Source: MFD04580-c1 sp963702995
Lineage (GTDB): Bacteria > Planctomycetota > Phycisphaerae > Tepidisphaerales > Tepidisphaeraceae
Direction of reading: 5' to 3'
NCBI GenBank assembly: GCA_963702995.1
Contig: OY969783.1
Span: forward strand, 4,278,001-4,342,000
Length of the DNA: 64,000 nucleotides
Shown here piece after piece: positions 1-10,400 of the stretch. The position numbers and the translations under genes are program-made. The number at the start of each line of letters is the position of its first letter. Position 1 is the stretch's first letter. The notes beneath the pieces were generated by a model that was not told the origin of the DNA, ran no database searches, and saw nothing but the letters and a program-made list of their open reading frames with translations.

Positions 1-547
1 ATTCGTCCGTCGCTTTGATCGAGTGGATGCCTTCTTCGAACAGCGCTCGCGTCGCACCATCGATCCAGGGTTGCCGGGCGGCCCATTCGGCCCCCTGGCG
101 CACGGCGTCGTCGGAAAGCTGGGAGATCAGCGTGCCGCGCCGGACGCGGGCCGCGACGATCGCGGCGAAATAGAGGACTGTCGCGATTTCCGACGGAAGG
201 GCCGCGTCGTCGCGCGAATCGCTCGTCTTGGCAAAGTCCTTTGTCAGCCGTAGCAGCTCGACCGGCGGCTGGGGGTGGCGGAACAAGTCGCCGAAGGTTT
301 CGAGCGGCTGGCCCGGCGACTGGGTCAGGTGGCGCAGCAACGCCGTGGTGTCCGGGTCGGGCTGGCTCCAACGCTCCAGGTCGAAGCCCAGCGGGGCACG
401 GAGCTGGTGGTCGAAGATCTCCGCCAGGTCGGCGGCCGCCCAGGCCGGGGCTTCCTTGCTCACATCCAGCAGCTCGGCCAGGCGCCGAACGCCCGACAGG
501 TCGTCCCACGCGCCACCCGCTGCGCCCGATGTCTTGCCGGTCGTCAT
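1..547 (-). CDS. hypothetical protein downstream of ECF sigma factor (C-terminus beyond window)
   Basis: An open frame of 182 codons starts at the ATG ending at 547 and runs off the left edge of the window. It begins MTTGKTSGAAGG and continues as an acidic, helical-looking soluble sequence without a signal peptide or a motif I recognise. It follows the ECF sigma factor on the same strand with a gap of about 110 bp, so the two may be co-transcribed. In planctomycetes such sigma genes are often followed by a regulator or kinase, but nothing here shows a kinase domain. The function is unknown; the reading frame itself is well supported by GC-rich codon usage and the absence of stops. Confidence 0.6.
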   Translation of the reverse strand, partial: MTTGKTSGAAGGAWDDLSGVRRLAELLDVSKEAPAWAAADLAEIFDHQLRAPLGFDLERWSQPDPDTTALLRHLTQSPGQPLETFGDLFRHPQPPVELLRLTKDFAKTSDSRDDAALPSEIATVLYFAAIVAARVRRGTLISQLSDDAVRQGAEWAARQPWIDGATRALFEEGIHSIKATDE

Positions 548-658
548 GGTCGCGCTCCGATCGAATCGCCGCCGCACAGCCCGATCCGGGCCCATGCGCG
601 GCTTCGGTCGATCTTCTTTGCCCGCTTGGACGTGCGGCCGGCCGCCGGCGTCGCCCGC

Positions 659-1428
659 TCACGCAAGTCCGCGGCCGCCCTGATGCGCGGACCCCAGAAT
701 CTGCCGCAGGTCGGCCAGCTCGGCCTCAATGTCGCCGCCGTGCTCATACTCGGCGACCACCGACCGAAGGCAGCGGCCGAACATCCGATTGGCGGTAATC
801 AGCACGTTGGACGCCTGCGTCGGCGAACGCAAGTTGAGCGTCTTCACCAGGTCGCCGTAAGGGATCGGCTGGGCCCGTGCAAGGCCGGCGCCAGCGCCCG
901 CCCCTCGAACACCGTCCACAGATCAGGCCGGGCGGACGCCTTGCACTCCTCGCGCATCCGCTCAATCGCCTGGTCAAGCACGCGCCGCGCCCAGGCGATG
1001 TCGAACGCTTCGTCCGGGCGTTCCGAGGGGTCCACCGCATCCATCCCGTCTTCCAGCGTCCCCACCTTCCCGGACTCCGGCGAGCGACGCTTCGCCTTCT
1101 CGTCGCGGATCTGGTTCAGGATGAAACGGTCCATCGACGTCAGCAGGAACGTGCGGAACTTCCCCTTCTGCTGCTCGGCCTGGCTCACCAGGTCGCGCTC
1201 CAGGACCTTCACCGTCAGGAAGCTCTGGAGCAAGTCGTCCGCCTTGTCCGGATCGATGCGCTTTCGATAGAGCAGATGAGCGCGAAGGGCCGGAAGGTAT
1301 CGCTCCACCAGTTCCGAAAGGGCCTTGCTCTTATCGCGCCCCGGCTCCCCACCGGCGCGCACGACCAGCGACCAATGGGTGGTTGGGAACAAACGAGGCG
1401 TGGGTGTCGGGACGTTGGGCTCGGCCAT
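659..1428 (-). CDS. ECF-type RNA polymerase sigma factor, frameshifted
   Basis: This is a small sigma-70 family factor that would direct RNA polymerase to a dedicated regulon. From the chosen ATG at 1428 the product begins MAEPNVPTPTPRLFPTTHWSLV, the PTTHWSLV opening being common in planctomycete ECF sigmas. Region 2 follows (RIDPDKADDLLQSFLTVKVLERD, then GKFRTFLLTSMDRFILNQIRDE). The frame breaks at the GGGCCC run at 871-876: after RPDLWTVFEGRALAPALHG the continuation QPIPYGDLVKTLNLRSPTQASNVLI lies in another frame and ends at 659. Restoring one base joins the two parts. The loss is probably a sequencing error, although a real pseudogene cannot be excluded. An upstream ATG at 1461 is less likely. 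Confidence 0.8.
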
Positions 1429-1578
1429 AGAGAAAGGGCCCCTCGGAAATCTCCTGCTCACTTTAGGTCCCGCGCCGCCGACCGCAAGGGGTCGCCAATG
1501 CCATCGGCGGCCGACCGGTGGGGCCGCCTTTTGTGGCCAGTCAACTGGACGATGCGGGGAGCGACCCGGGCACTCCCT

Positions 1579-1638
1579 GGGAACGCCGACGTCTCATTCG
1601 GCCCTTTCCGACGAGCCGACGGGGAAATCGGCGTTCCC
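1579..1638. repeat. dispersed inverted repeat, family A, copy 1
   Basis: The arms GGGAACGCCGA (1579-1589) and its complement (1628-1638) flank about 38 bp. The same GGGAACGCCGACGTC-type arm recurs at 37847-37906 and in variant form at 61892-61951. It lies in the 461-bp gap between the sigma gene and the symporter, in which I see no gene. Confidence 0.6.
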
Positions 1639-1889
1639 AATTTCAGAGTTGTGGGTTTGCCAACAAAGAGAGGCACACCCCCGGGCGACGACGACCCGCG
1701 GACGACGACGACGGCCATACGCTGGCGGAGCAGCCCCCGCCCGGTGCTGATGTAAATCTCCTTAACCGCTCTATCATACCGCCCACACCCACCGCGGCGG
1801 CGCCGCTCCCCGCGTCCCGGAGAGTCGGCTCGGCCCCCGCTCCGCGGGGCGCGGGAGCGATCGGCCGCCGGGCCAACAGGCAACTTTGA

Positions 1890-3143
1890 ATGGCAAAGCC
1901 ACTGCGTCGCAACCTCACCGCACAGGTGCTCATTTCGGTCGTCGTCGGCGCGGCGATTGGCTATTTTCACCCCGCGTGGGGCAAAGCGCTCCAGCCGGTC
2001 AGCGATGCCTTCATCAGCCTTGTGAAGATGATCGTTGGTCCGATCATCTTTCTGACAATCGTGGTTGGCATTGCGAAGATGGGGGATCTGAAGAAGGTCG
2101 GGCGCGTCGGCGGCAAGGCGCTGGTTTACTTCGAAGTCGTCACCACGCTGGCGATGATGATCGGTCTGGCCGTGGCCAACACGGCGCGGCCGGGCGAAGG
2201 CGTGACCACGTCGGCCGTGCATGAGGACGTATCGGACTACGCGAAAAAGGCGCAGGAGCAGTCGATTCTGAAGATGCTGATCCCCGACAGCGCCGTGGGC
2301 GCTTTCGCGGCCGGCAACCCGCTGCAGATCCTGTTCGTGTCGGTGCTCGTCGGGGTCGCGGTCGCCGGGATGGGGGAACGCTCGGCCGGGTTGATCGCGG
2401 GGCTGGAGCGCCTGACGGAGGTGATGTTCCGCGTGGTCGGCCTGATCATGCTCGTCGCGCCGCTGGGCGCGCTGGCGGCGATGGGCGTCACGGTGGGCAA
2501 GTATGGCATTCTCTCCCTCCTGCCCCTCGCGCGGCTGATGGCGTGCGTCTACGGGACGATGGCCCTTTTCATCTTCGTCGTCCTCGAGCTCATCTGCCGG
2601 GCCGCCGGCGTGAGCCTCTGGCGATACCTCGCCTTCATCCGGGAAGAGATCCTGCTCGTGCTGGGGACCAGTTCGTCCGAAACCGCGTTGCCGCGGATGA
2701 TCGTCAAGCTGGAGCTGCTGGGGTGCAGCCGCCGCGTGGTGGGGCTGGTCATCCCCGCGGGCTATTCGTTCAATCTCGACGGGACGAGCATCTATCTGAC
2801 GATGGCGGTCCTGTTCATCGCGCAGGCATACGGCATTCATCTGTCGATCGGCCAGCAGGCGTATCTGCTGGGCGTGCTGCTGCTGACGAGCAAAGGGGCG
2901 GCCGCCGTGACCGGCGCGGGCTTCATCACGCTCGCCGCGACGCTTGAATCGACCGGCGTGCTCCCCGTCGCCGGGTTGGCGCTGCTCGTCGGCGTTGACC
3001 GCTTCATGAGCGAGGCGCGGGCCATCACGAACCTGATCGGCAATGGTGTCGCCACGATCGTCGTGAGCAAATGGGAGGGGGAGTTCGACGAGAGCCGCTA
3101 CCAGACCGCCATCAGCGGGGGAGCGCCATCGGCGCCCTCGTAG
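1890..3143 (+). CDS. dicarboxylate/amino-acid:cation symporter (DAACS/DctA family)
   Basis: This is a 417-residue inner-membrane symporter of the sodium/dicarboxylate family, a usual length for DctA/GltP. The N-terminus shows FISLVKMIVGPIIFLTIVVGIAKM, the first conserved helices. The re-entrant loop signature is present as LGTSSSETALPRM, and the substrate-binding helix as GYSFNLDGTSIYLTMAVLF. The end has GFITLAATL followed by VDRFMSEARAITNLIGNGVAT. These are hallmarks of the family and include the serine-rich hairpin and the NLDGT segment. C4-dicarboxylate uptake is most likely, but glutamate/aspartate cannot be excluded from sequence alone. The gene stands alone, divergent from the sigma gene. 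Confidence 0.9.
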   Translation: MAKPLRRNLTAQVLISVVVGAAIGYFHPAWGKALQPVSDAFISLVKMIVGPIIFLTIVVGIAKMGDLKKVGRVGGKALVYFEVVTTLAMMIGLAVANTARPGEGVTTSAVHEDVSDYAKKAQEQSILKMLIPDSAVGAFAAGNPLQILFVSVLVGVAVAGMGERSAGLIAGLERLTEVMFRVVGLIMLVAPLGALAAMGVTVGKYGILSLLPLARLMACVYGTMALFIFVVLELICRAAGVSLWRYLAFIREEILLVLGTSSSETALPRMIVKLELLGCSRRVVGLVIPAGYSFNLDGTSIYLTMAVLFIAQAYGIHLSIGQQAYLLGVLLLTSKGAAAVTGAGFITLAATLESTGVLPVAGLALLVGVDRFMSEARAITNLIGNGVATIVVSKWEGEFDESRYQTAISGGAPSAPS

Positions 3144-3347
3144 GGCACGCATGGCGAAAAACGCATCGCGTGCCGCCCCGTCGCCCGTGGAGTGGTCGGG
3201 GAAGATGCGGTCCGGGAGGTCGGGCGTTCCCCGTAACGGCACGCGATGCGCCGCGAACCGCGCCCAACGAAATGCCGCGCGGTTTACTTCAATTGCTCGC
3301 CCGAAAAACGGAGACGGCGGCGCGCCGGCGTATATAGGATCTTCGGC

Positions 3348-4562
3348 ATGACAGCGCTCCCTCCAACAGACGTGATGGTTCAGGCGTTCCTGGCCAAAGA
3401 CCCGTCCTTCGACGGCCTCTTCTTCGCCGCCGTGCGGACCACGGGGATCTTCTGCCGCCCGACGTGCCGGGCGAAGCCGGCGCGGCCGGAGAACCTGGAG
3501 TTCTTCAAGACGGCGGCCGAGGCGATTCGCAACGGGTATCGCCCCTGCAAGCTCTGTCAGCCGGCGGCGCCTGCCGGGGAACGCGGGCCGCGGGTGGTCA
3601 CGCGGCTGCTCGACCTGCTGGGCACGAACTCCAACGACATCGCCGATCGCCTCACCGAATCCGACCTGCGCGCCGCGGGCATCGACCCGACGACCGCGCG
3701 CCGGCAGTTCAAAGCGCGGTTCGGCGTCACCTTCACGCAGTATCAGCGCGCCCGCCGCCTCGCCCCGGCGCTGGATGAGGTGCGGGCCGGCGGCTCGGTC
3801 GCCCTGGCGCAGGTCGGCGCCGGCTTCCGATCCGGCAGCGGGTTTCGAGAGGCCTTCAGTCGCACCTTCGGTGCGGCGGCGTCACGGGCGGCCGACGTCA
3901 CCGTACTGACGGTCGGCCGCGTGGATACGCCGCTGGGGATGATGCATGCCGTCGCCGCCGACGACGGCCTGGCCCGCCTCGTCTTCCTCGACGAACAGGG
4001 CCCGGGCATCACCGATGCGCAGTTGGCGGCCCAGTTCGGAACCGCGGGGAAGCCCGCGCCTCTGCTGCCGACGGGGGACCACCCGGTCCTCTCGCTTCTT
4101 CGAATGCAACTGGGCGAGTATTTTGCCGGCGCTCGGCGCGATTTCACGGTGCCGCTTGCAGTGCGCGGCGGCGGCCCCTTCAGGGCGAGCGCGTGGAATT
4201 TTCTACGAAGCATCCCGTACGGTGAAACGCGCAGCTACGGCCAGCAGGCGGCCGCGATCGGCTCGCCCAGGGCGGTGCGGGCCATCGGGCAGGCCAACGG
4301 GTCCAACCCCATCGCGATCCTGGTCCCCTGCCACCGCGTGATCGGGGCGAACGGATCGCTCACCGGCTACGCCGCCGGCGTCGCCCGCAAACGCTGGCTG
4401 CTGGCGCACGAGCAGGCCGTGCTGCGCGGCGGCCCCGCCGCCGCTCAACGATTCGACGGGGCCGTTGTCAAAACGGGTCGGGTGGAAGCGTCGCTCTTCC
4501 CCGAGGCCGTAGCGTCGGCTGGCGGCGGCCGGAAGAACAGGAGCGTCCCCCACGATTCATGA
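3348..4562 (+). CDS. ada: bifunctional DNA repair methyltransferase/transcription activator Ada
   Basis: Ada-type protein that repairs alkylated DNA by irreversible transfer of methyl groups to its own cysteines. The chosen ATG gives MTALPPTDVMVQAFLAKD. The N-terminal zinc domain has C36, C40, C67 and C70 (GIFCRPTCRAKP and YRPCKLC), with C36 the expected phosphotriester acceptor. An AraC-type helix-turn-helix follows at about residues 80-150. The C-terminal O6-alkylguanine transferase domain has SIPYGETRSYG and the active-site PCHRVIG with C328. It ends with about 45 extra residues after LLAHEQ that overlap the convergent lyase gene by 118 bp. Regulation is probably autoinduction by methylated Ada. 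Confidence 0.93.
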   Translation: MTALPPTDVMVQAFLAKDPSFDGLFFAAVRTTGIFCRPTCRAKPARPENLEFFKTAAEAIRNGYRPCKLCQPAAPAGERGPRVVTRLLDLLGTNSNDIADRLTESDLRAAGIDPTTARRQFKARFGVTFTQYQRARRLAPALDEVRAGGSVALAQVGAGFRSGSGFREAFSRTFGAAASRAADVTVLTVGRVDTPLGMMHAVAADDGLARLVFLDEQGPGITDAQLAAQFGTAGKPAPLLPTGDHPVLSLLRMQLGEYFAGARRDFTVPLAVRGGGPFRASAWNFLRSIPYGETRSYGQQAAAIGSPRAVRAIGQANGSNPIAILVPCHRVIGANGSLTGYAAGVARKRWLLAHEQAVLRGGPAAAQRFDGAVVKTGRVEASLFPEAVASAGGGRKNRSVPHDS

Positions 4563-5610
4563 TCGGCGCTGAAGCCTTCGGGCCGCGTCTTCGAAAGCAC
4601 CTGCTCGCTATAGGGCATCTTCAGGCCGCGCTCGATCACATAGCGCCGGTAGACCGTTTCGTAGATGGGCCGGAAGCGGCCGCGGTATTTCGGCGAGATC
4701 GTCCCTTTGCACGGAACGTCCATGCCGAGGTTGTACTTCGCGGTGTACTCGAACCCGATCAGCAGGCGATTGTCGGCGGCCGCGTAAAGGTCCACCCCCT
4801 GATTCAGCGAGGTTTCACACGCCGCGGCCAGCAAGCCCAGGCCGAGCTGGGTATGGGCCTGATCGCGCGTGCTCTCCTGGCATTGGCCGGTCGGGAAGAT
4901 GTAGTGCTCGATCGACCCCTTCCCGGCGCCGTGGAGGTAATAGTCGATCGCGCGATCGAACTTGGGGTGGTCGTCGCAAAAGACGGCGATGCTCATCATG
5001 GAGACAATCATCGCCGCGTCCCAGTTCCCGTTCGCCTGGGGCTTGAAGCCCTCAATGATCGGGTAGTCGATCTCGAGCAGCATGGCCCGGAAGCGGCCGA
5101 TGTCGGCATCGGCCCAGCCGGCGCCGGTGTGTCGGAGGATCTCCGCGGCGTTGGCGAACTTGTAGGCGGTGAGCCCGGCGAGAAGCATCTGGTCGTGGCC
5201 GCCGATCGTCTTCAGGCGCGATGACCAGCCGTTCAGGATATCGATCGCCTTGCGCGGTGCCGCGCGTCGCCGGTAACGGCCCACTGAATCGCCTGCGAAT
5301 AGGCGGCCGCCGAGTCGAACATCATGGCCGACGAGCCGATGTCCGGGTTGTTCGATGTCCCCCGAATGACGTCCGCGATCGGGTGCGGCTGGTAATCCAG
5401 CGACGCGACGCGGTCCGCGAGCATGGACTCCCACGCTCCTTTCCACGGTTGCTCCCCGCCATTGACTTTCGCTCGAATGAAGTCGAGGTCGGCCTGCGTC
5501 TGCAAGAGGCCGGGATGGACAAACCGTTTCGGCGCGCCCTCGTCAGCCGAGGCCGCGACCGGCGACCCGAAGCGCAGCGACGCGACAACCGCCATCAGGA
5601 GAAAGAGCAT
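4445..5610 (-). CDS. alginate lyase family protein, frameshifted
   Basis: Exported polysaccharide lyase-like protein. The ATG at 5610 gives a signal peptide (MLFLLMAVVASLRFGSPVAASA), then KRFVHPGLLQTQADLDFIRAKV and AIQWAVTGDARH. Near 5249-5262 the frame changes; the continuation AIDILNGWSSRLKTIGGHDQ, ANGNWDAAMIVSMMSIAVF, and CQESTRDQAHTQLGLGLLA runs to 4445. The NGNWD and QESxRDQxHTQ motifs are typical of the PF05426 alginate lyase family. One missing base explains the break. Substrate (alginate or another uronate polymer) is not determined. The last 30 or so residues overlap the 3' end of ada on the other strand. An upstream in-frame start would place the N-terminus inside the 5653-5749 repeat and is therefore unlikely. 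Confidence 0.75.
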
Positions 5611-5652
5611 CGCCCCGAACTTGAGAAGGCTCCCCGCGAGCCGCGACCGTGA

Positions 5653-5749
5653 CAGACTGTCGAAAAACTGGTAACAGCGACCTAACGACCGCCGTTTTTG
5701 AGCGAAAAACGAAGCATTTTCTGGCATTTTGCGGTTTTTCGACAGTCTG
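5653..5749. repeat. 97-bp element with 16-bp perfect terminal inverted repeats
   Basis: CAGACTGTCGAAAAAC at 5653-5668 is matched exactly by its complement at 5734-5749. A second small hairpin (GTTTTTGAGCGAAAAAC) lies inside. It sits just upstream of the lyase start, in the 451-bp gap before the epimerase gene. The size and ends resemble a MITE; an alternative is a bidirectional transcription terminator. The rest of the gap shows no gene. Confidence 0.7.
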
Positions 5750-6061
5750 GTGAGGGAGCGGTTGGCGCACCGGTGCGCACGATTCGAGGCTTGTAGAGCA
5801 TTTTCGCCGGGCCCAGACCGCTCCCTGACTGACCTCGACGAGCTCGGTCGAGTCGTCGCGGCTCGCTCGCTGCCCTTCCTTTACGCCGCCATGAACACCG
5901 GCCGCTGTCCGTCCTCATTCGTTAGCGTCATGCCGCTTCCTTTTCCCGGTCCGCCCATTGGGGCATAATTTCCGACGTCGCCTCACGTACTGCCGCGGTC
6001 GTGGAACGTTTTGCGGCAGGCGGGCGCGGGCGGAAGGATCGGCCATAGTCAGGAGACGTGT

Positions 6062-7081
6062 TTGACCTCCGGCACCGTTCAAACCGACTGGGTGGCGCTG
6101 CATGGCCGCGGGTTCGCGGGCGTGCGCGTGCTCGTCACCGGCGGGGCCGGCTTCATCGGGTCACACCTCGTCGAAGCGTTGGCGGCGCTTGGGGCGGCCG
6201 TTGTCGTCCTGGATGATCTGAGCGGCGGCTTTGTACACAACCTTGCGCATATCACCCCTGTCGAGAAGATCGAGATCGTCGAGGGCTCCATTCTCGATCG
6301 CGATACCCTGGCCCGGTGCGTCAATGGGTGCCGGTACGTCTTTCACCTGGCGGCGCTCGGCTCGGTCCCGCGGAGCGTGGAAGAGCCGCGGCTCTATCAC
6401 GACGTAAATACCACCGGCACGCTGAACGTCCTTCAGGCGGCGGTCGATGCCGCCGTCACCCGGGTCATGTTCGCGGCCAGCTCCAGCGTCTACGGCGAGA
6501 ACCCCGTCCCATGGGTCGAGTCGATGCCGACGCTCCCCCAGAGCCCCTACGCCGCGACGAAGTTGGCGGGGGAAGCGCTGCTCTGCGCGTTCGCCGCGAG
6601 CTACCGCGGCGCGGGCGGCCCCGATGCCGTCAGCCTGCGCTACTTCAACATCTTCGGCCCCCGCCAGAATGCGAATAGCGCCTACGCCGCCGTGATCGCC
6701 GCGTTCGCGACGGCCGCCCTGGCCCGGCGACCCATGGTGATCTACGGCGACGGCGAACAGAGCCGCGACTTCACGTTCGTTCGCAACGCCGTTCACGCCA
6801 ACCTCCTAGCCGCCCGCGCGGAGCGGAGGCTGAACGGGGAAGCGATCAACGTAGGGACGGGCGGGCGGACCAGCGTGAACGACCTGGCCCGCCAGATCGC
6901 CCGAATCCTTAGCGGCAACGACGCGGCCGCCCCCGACCATCGCGCCGCCCGCGCGGGGGACCTGAAGCACTCCTACGCCGACCTCCGCCGCGCGGGCGAC
7001 CTGCTCGGCTATCGTCCCGTCGTCGATTTCGACAGCGGCCTGAAAGAAACGCTCGCCTGGTATCGCTCGACGTCGTCGTAA
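6062..7081 (+). CDS. NAD-dependent nucleotide-sugar epimerase/dehydratase
   Basis: Extended short-chain dehydrogenase of 339 residues. The Rossmann signature VLVTGGAGFIGSHLVEAL lies near residue 25, and the catalytic Ser and YxxxK are in ASSSVYGENPVPWVE and SPYAATKLAGEALL. RYFNIFGPRQN and YGDGEQSRDFTFVRNAV are typical of UDP-N-acetylglucosamine/UDP-glucose 4-epimerases of the WbpP/TviC type. The start is a TTG at 6062, supported by AGGAG seven bases upstream; an upstream in-frame TTG at 6011 has no such site. It probably makes a precursor for surface polysaccharide, but no other polysaccharide genes are adjacent. Confidence 0.85.
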   Translation: MTSGTVQTDWVALHGRGFAGVRVLVTGGAGFIGSHLVEALAALGAAVVVLDDLSGGFVHNLAHITPVEKIEIVEGSILDRDTLARCVNGCRYVFHLAALGSVPRSVEEPRLYHDVNTTGTLNVLQAAVDAAVTRVMFAASSSVYGENPVPWVESMPTLPQSPYAATKLAGEALLCAFAASYRGAGGPDAVSLRYFNIFGPRQNANSAYAAVIAAFATAALARRPMVIYGDGEQSRDFTFVRNAVHANLLAARAERRLNGEAINVGTGGRTSVNDLARQIARILSGNDAAAPDHRAARAGDLKHSYADLRRAGDLLGYRPVVDFDSGLKETLAWYRSTSS

Positions 7082-7370
7082 CGCGAGAAGCGTGTCGCGC
7101 GACAGGCGCCGCCTCTCCCGCGTGCCCCACGCCGCGCGCCGCGATGTGGGGCACGCATTGGGTGCCGCCACCGGCACCGCCCACCGGCGATCCCGCATCG
7201 GTGCCGACGGGCTCGCCCGCCGAGCCGGTGCGCGGCCGCACATGCTTCCGTACCGAACCGCGCCCCCCTCGGCCGCGGCACGCGATGCGACGCGATGCGT
7301 GCCCTAGCGGATAAGGCGTCCCCTGGGCTGCGGCACACGCGCGACCGGCGTTCGTCTCGCCCGCACCAAA
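7082..7370. other. non-coding interval with short hairpins
   Basis: No gene is visible. The interval holds short dyads built on GGCACGC/GCGTGCC and CGTGCCCCA/TGGGGCACG (about 7120-7160 and 7275-7302). Related GGCACGCGATGCG strings also occur at 3142-3250 and near 38070, so this may be another low-level repeat. Confidence 0.4.
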
Positions 7371-7412
7371 GGAAAAGTGATCGGGCGGCCGCTTGACGGC
7401 TTCTCCGATCAC
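7371..7412 (-). terminator. possible intrinsic terminator after the PSCyt1 gene
   Basis: Read on the minus strand, the stem GTGATCGG/CCGATCAC is followed by TTTTCCTTT, about 67 bp after the stop codon at 7479. The loop is long (about 20 nt), so confidence is moderate. Confidence 0.45.
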
Positions 7413-7478
7413 CCTTCCCTCCTATCGCGTCAACTGCGCGAGGCAACGTCGGACGCGCGGTCGAATTGGCTTCATCGA

Positions 7479-10400
7479 TCAATTGACGTAGGCGATCTCA
7501 TTGGTGAACAGCAGCGCCTGGGCATACTGCTCCCACACGGTCAGCGGGCGGCGAACGACGCGGTCGCCCTCATTGTGGATTCGCTGGCGGCCGTTCCCCT
7601 TGTAGCCGCCCGCCTTCGCCTGCTTGCCCGCCTTCATGTTCCCCACGTCCGCACGCGGCTTGGCATCCACGGCGACGCCCTGCGACTTGGCGTCGTTCAG
7701 GTACTCGGTTGCGAAGGCCACTTCCTCAGGCTTGGCGGGGCGCTGGAAGAGCACTTCGTAAAGTGCCTGCACCTTGCCGTTGTCGTCGGCCGCGTTGACG
7801 AACTCCGGCCGCGTCGTCACCTTGCGGACCACGTCAACCGTCATCGGGCTGTTCATGAAGAACAGCGCCTGGGACGGGACGATCGTCGTCACCCGGCGGC
7901 TGTTGGCCATGTCCGGGTCGGCGAAGTCAAACTGGGCCATCAGCTCGGGCAGGTCGCCACGGTCGATGTAGCCATAGACGCTGCGGCGGTTGCTGTAGGG
8001 CTCGTCCGTCAGGTTCACCGGCTTGCCGCCGATGGTGTGATCGAGCTTGCCCGTGAACTGGAGCATTGCGTCGCGAATCGCTTCAAAGTCGAGCCGCCGC
8101 AGGTTGGCCCGCCACAGAAGGCGGTTGTCCGGGTCTTTGTTCGCGTAGGCTGGGTTGGTCATGCTGCTCTGCCGATAAGCGGAGGAGAGCATCACCAGCT
8201 TATGCATCTTCTTCAGGCTCCAGCCCCCCTGGACAAAGCGGGCGGAGAGGTAGTCGAGCAGCTCGGGGTGGCTCGGCGCCTCCGACTGCACGCCCAGGTC
8301 ATCCGGCGTGCGGACGAACGCCTCGCCGAAGTGGTGCATCCAGAACCGGTTCATCATGACCCGCGCCGTCAGCGGGTTGTCGCGGGAGGCGATGGCGTCG
8401 GCGAGCTGGAGGCGGCCGCTGCCTTGCGTGAAGTTCTTCCGGTCTTTTCCGGCGATGATCTCCAGGTAGCGGCGCGGCACGATTGGCCCGCGGTTCAGCG
8501 CCTCCCCGCGGATCATCACGGCCGAGTCGCGCGGGTTCGGGGCGTCGGCCACCACCATCGCCCGGGCCGGGGCGGCCGGGTGGGTGAGGAGCAGCTCATT
8601 GATCTGCGAAAGGCTGAATTTCTGGTACGCGCCCTGGTTCACCACCGGCAACAGCGGCGAGATTTCGCGAAGGTGATCGGTGGTGATGAGCGGGGCCGGA
8701 TCGATCGGGGTCGGCTCTTCCGCCAGGTCCACGACGGCCGCGTCAAACCCTTTCACGACCGGCGTCGTCGCGGTTCGGCAGGCCTCCAGGTAAGCGCGGG
8801 CGTCGCCGTCGTGCTCGATGAACAGCTTGCCGTAGACGTCGGCGACATCTTTAAGCGACTTGATCGACTCGGGGTCAACCGCTTTGAACGCCCGAACCAC
8901 CAGCGGGTTGATGCGCCGGGCGATCGACTGGCGGTTATCCATCCCGAAGCCCTTCGCGCCTTTGACCCGGACGACGCGGCGCGGGTCGGCGTCGCGGGGC
9001 TCGGCGGCGCGAAGCGTGTTGTAGTGCTCTAGCGAATCGTCGGCCGCTGTGACTTCGGCCAGCGCGTCCTTCGCCTTGTCGGCGAACGCTTCCGGCGGGA
9101 TCTCGGCGAAGCGGAGCAGCGGCCCGAAGACCGGGTCTCCCTTCCGCACGGCGCGGAAGCCGCCCTGGTAGAGGTCGCGATCGAGGTTGTTGTCGGCGAT
9201 CAGCTTGTTTCGCGTTCGCAACTCGCTCGCGGCGTTCTTGCGGCCGTACAGGCCGACCTGCAGGTACGCCGAGGCCTTCTTCCGGAACTCGATCGACTTG
9301 GTTGCCAGCAGGTCGAAGTAGATCTGGCGGTTGTGGGTTTCGATGTCCGCCAACTGCTTCTTGAATTCGGTGTACTCCGGCGTCGTCGGCTCGGGGGCAA
9401 GCAGCGGCTTCACTTCCGGCTCGATGGTGCTGAGGAAGATGCCGTGCAGCGAGTAATAATCTTCCGTGGGGATCGGGTCGAATTTGTGGTCGTGGCAACG
9501 GGCACAGGCGATCGTGATCCCCTGCGTCGCCTTGCCCAGCGCGTCGATCCGCTCGTCGATCTGATCGTTCGGGTTGGCGAACCGCTTGCCGACGGTCAGG
9601 AACCCCAGCGCGGCGAGCGTGGCGGGGTTTTCTTTAGCCGTGGGGAGCAGGTCGGCCGCGATCTGCTCGCGGAGGAACTGGTCGTACGGCTTATCATCGT
9701 TGAATGCCTGGATCACATAGTCGCGATAGGTCCAGGCGTGGGCATACCGGTAATCGTTGCGACGATCGACATTCCCTTCGGCGCCGCTGGTATCGCTGTA
9801 CCGGGCGCTGTCAAGCCAGAAGCGGCCCCACCGCTCGCCGTAGTGCGGGCTGGCGAGCAGCCGATCGACCACCTTCTCAAATGCATCCGGCGACGCGTCT
9901 CCGACGAACGCCTGGACTTCTTCCGGCGTCGGCGGGAGGCCGATCAGGTCGAACGTCGCCCGGCGGATGAGCGATTCCTTGTTCGCCAGGGCGTTCGGGC
10001 GCATCCCGTTCTGTTCCAGCTTCGCCAGGACGAAATTGTCAACCGGCATGCGAACCCAAGCCGCGTTCTTCACCTGCGGGACGGCAGGCTGTTTCACCGG
10101 CTGATACGCCCAGTGCGCGCGGGCCTTGTCGGTAAGGCCAGTCAGTTTTGATGCGGTGGCGACGGTGGATGTGCGGGGGTCCGCGGCGCCCATCTTGACC
10201 CAGGTCGTCAGGTCGGCGATTGCCTGCGGCCCGAGCTTCTCGCCCTTGGGGGGCATCTGGAGGTCCGGGTCGTTGTAGCTGATCGCCCTGATCAGGCGGC
10301 TTTGGTCGGGGTCGCCGGGGGTGATTTCGGGGCCGTTGTCGCCGCCCTTGAGCAACCCCTCGCGGGTGTCGAGCGTGAGCTTCCCTTTGGCCTTGCCCGA

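Noticed and set aside
1458..3242. 594-codon frame opposite the symporter
   Set aside because: It is the antisense of the clearly conserved DctA-type gene, with low-complexity His/Asp/Arg-rich translation typical of GC-rich shadows.
7377..9032. 551-codon plus-strand frame opposite the PSCyt1 gene
   Set aside because: Shadow frame rich in Val/Arg/His/Asp with no motif; the minus-strand gene has haem motifs and domain signatures.
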